DNA of 5,141 nt from an uncultured Clostridia bacterium. GTDB lineage: Bacteria > Bacillota > Clostridia > TANB77 > CAG-508. The position numbers and the translations under genes are program-made. The notes below the pieces were generated by a model. That model was not told the DNA's origin. It saw only the letters and a list, made by a program, of their open reading frames with translations, and ran no database searches. Positions 4,110 through 5,141 of this stretch are shown here, piece after piece (position 1 is the stretch's first letter; every line of letters starts with the position of its first letter). Location of the stretch: the NCBI GenBank assembly GCA_948745425.1, contig CAPZDM010000093.1, positions 1 to 5,141 on the forward strand. The letters are read 5' to 3'.

Positions 4110-5141
4110 TTTCTTTTGCTCCTTCCTTTAAATAATTAACTAAACTTTCATATTCATCTTGATACTTAAATTTAATGTCTAAAGTACCATCTTTTCTAAC
4201 ATAAATAACATCAATAAGTTCATTTAAAACTTCCTTTGAAAGACTTTTAATCTTTCTATTTCTTTTATAATGACCTATCCAATAATCATTTTTTCTTATT
4301 TTTTTAACATTTTCTCTATATGTCGAAGTATATATCTCTATATCTTCACCTAACTTTTTAATTTTAGATTCTATTTCTTCAGACAATTTCATAAACTCGC
4401 TTTTTTCTAACTTATTAAATTTCCATTCTTCATAATATTTTCTTTTCTGCTCTTTTAAATTTGATATTTTTAATTCAGCAATTTTTACATTATTTTTATA
4501 TTCATTTTCAATAGAGCCTTGATTATTCTTAAAATATAATTTAGAAAGACTTTTTTCTAACTCTATTACTAATTTTACTTGTACTTGAATTGCCTCCAAA
4601 ACTGATTCTTCCAATACGCTTGTCTTTATTTTATGTGATGAGCAAGACTTACTTACTTGCAAATAACTCATACAGAAATAATTAGAAAGTTGTCGTTTAC
4701 CTCTGGTATCTTCTTGTTTTGTCATTGCTCTACCACAGTCAGCACACTTTAATTTTCCATTAAATATCGAATATGAAACTGGAGAATTATGCACTTTCTT
4801 TTTATCGTTTTGTTTTATTATTTTCTGTATTTTATAAAAATCTTCTTTTGATATAATTGCTTCGTGCGTATTTTCCGAACGGACATATTCTTCTTTCTCT
4901 TTTGTAATAAATTTTTTGCTACCAAATGTCGCTCTTGTTGTTTTTAACTGCACTAGATTCCCAATATATGATTCGTTATGAAGCATTCTGCCAATAGTAG
5001 AGGTACTCCATAAATATTGTGACCTTATTTCAAATGGGTCTAGTGTTAATTTTCTTTTCTTTCTTCTTTGGAGTTCTTTTCTACATAAAATTCCATTATC
5101 ATTAAGATATTGGCAAATCGTTGGGCGACCATTACCAGACA
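4066..5141 (-). CDS. Large serine recombinase, 5' end beyond the window (partial)
   Basis: Large serine recombinases cut and rejoin DNA at attachment sites and integrate or excise mobile elements. The frame is open to the right edge: 51 further codons precede the first in-window Met (at 4986), so that Met is internal and the N-terminal catalytic domain lies outside. What is visible is the end of the DNA-binding recombinase domain (the stretch STIGRMLHNESYIGNLVQ is typical), then a zinc ribbon with CxxC (KCADCG) and two later Cys (FCMSY, KSCSS). A charged coiled coil follows (LKEQKRKYYEEW to IESKIKKLGED), then a C-terminal segment ending near YESLVNYLKEG. The stop is TGA at 4066-4068. The 3' end overlaps the next recombinase by 44 bp, implying co-transcription and probably coupled translation. 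Because the catalytic domain is not visible, I cannot say whether this copy is active. Confidence 0.9.
   Translation of the reverse strand, partial: SGNGRPTICQYLNDNGILCRKELQRRKKRKLTLDPFEIRSQYLWSTSTIGRMLHNESYIGNLVQLKTTRATFGSKKFITKEKEEYVRSENTHEAIISKEDFYKIQKIIKQNDKKKVHNSPVSYSIFNGKLKCADCGRAMTKQEDTRGKRQLSNYFCMSYLQVSKSCSSHKIKTSVLEESVLEAIQVQVKLVIELEKSLSKLYFKNNQGSIENEYKNNVKIAELKISNLKEQKRKYYEEWKFNKLEKSEFMKLSEEIESKIKKLGEDIEIYTSTYRENVKKIRKNDYWIGHYKRNRKIKSLSKEVLNELIDVIYVRKDGTLDIKFKYQDEYESLVNYLKEGAKENEKVDIRNISQAFI
4110..4130 (-). promoter_or_regulatory. Ribosome binding site of the complete recombinase
   Basis: On the minus strand AAGGAAGGAG precedes the ATG at 4109 with about 9 nt between GGAG and the start. 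It lies inside the coding region of the upstream recombinase. It shows that the second recombinase is a separate translation product with its own start, not a frameshifted continuation of the first. Confidence 0.8.

Larger units (their letters stand above)
2462..5141 (-). mobile_element. Likely integrase end of an integrative mobile element (partial)
   Basis: Two tandem large serine recombinases sit immediately upstream of a chromosomal housekeeping gene, as expected for the integration module at the end of an integrative and conjugative element, an integrative mobilisable element or a prophage. No conjugation, phage or cargo genes fall in the window, so the element type cannot be given. The left boundary is inferred to lie somewhere in 2462-2522. 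I see no clear attachment-site core there, and the partner end is outside the window. The recombinase genes contain no in-frame CGG codon, unlike the two broken host genes. Confidence 0.45.

Overview
This is an AT-rich window in which every supportable gene lies on the minus strand. Read in the direction of transcription (from 5141 down to 1), it holds two large serine recombinases, a ribosome-assembly GTPase (RbgA/YlqF), the 23S rRNA maturation nuclease Mini-RNase III (MrnC), and a membrane-anchored protein of unknown function that runs off the left edge. RbgA and MrnC together, strong AAGGAG-type ribosome sites, a TTG start and AGA-dominated arginine use point to a low-GC Firmicute, most likely an uncultured gut-type clostridial or related lineage. 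The species cannot be named from this window.

Right part (2523-5141): two overlapping recombinase genes. The upstream one is cut by the window edge. The downstream one is complete, with catalytic, recombinase, zinc-ribbon and coiled-coil parts. This looks like the integration module at one end of an integrative element. The element boundary probably lies in the 61 bp between the second recombinase and rbgA. A good extended -10 promoter overlaps the recombinase stop codon and probably drives rbgA.

Middle (1323-2461): rbgA is complete in content but split into two frames by one extra base inside the P-loop (G1) motif. Its 3' end is duplicated: a 73-bp repeat, offset by exactly 123 bp (41 codons), leaves a second in-frame copy of the C-terminus after the present stop. 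A small palindromic element sits between the copies, and a second small inverted-repeat element lies between the displaced C-terminus and mrnC.

Left part (1-1322): mrnC is followed after 14 bp by a gene with an N-terminal membrane anchor and a carbohydrate-binding-like beta-sandwich. That gene is also split by one extra base near position 231.

The most notable observation is that the window has only two in-frame CGG codons, and they are exactly the two frameshift sites. In both, skipping the C (or reading CGGA as one glycine) restores the conserved downstream frame at a GGA codon. This suggests either CGG-dependent +1 recoding or a quadruplet codon, or two similar sequence errors or mutations. 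The sequence alone cannot decide between these.
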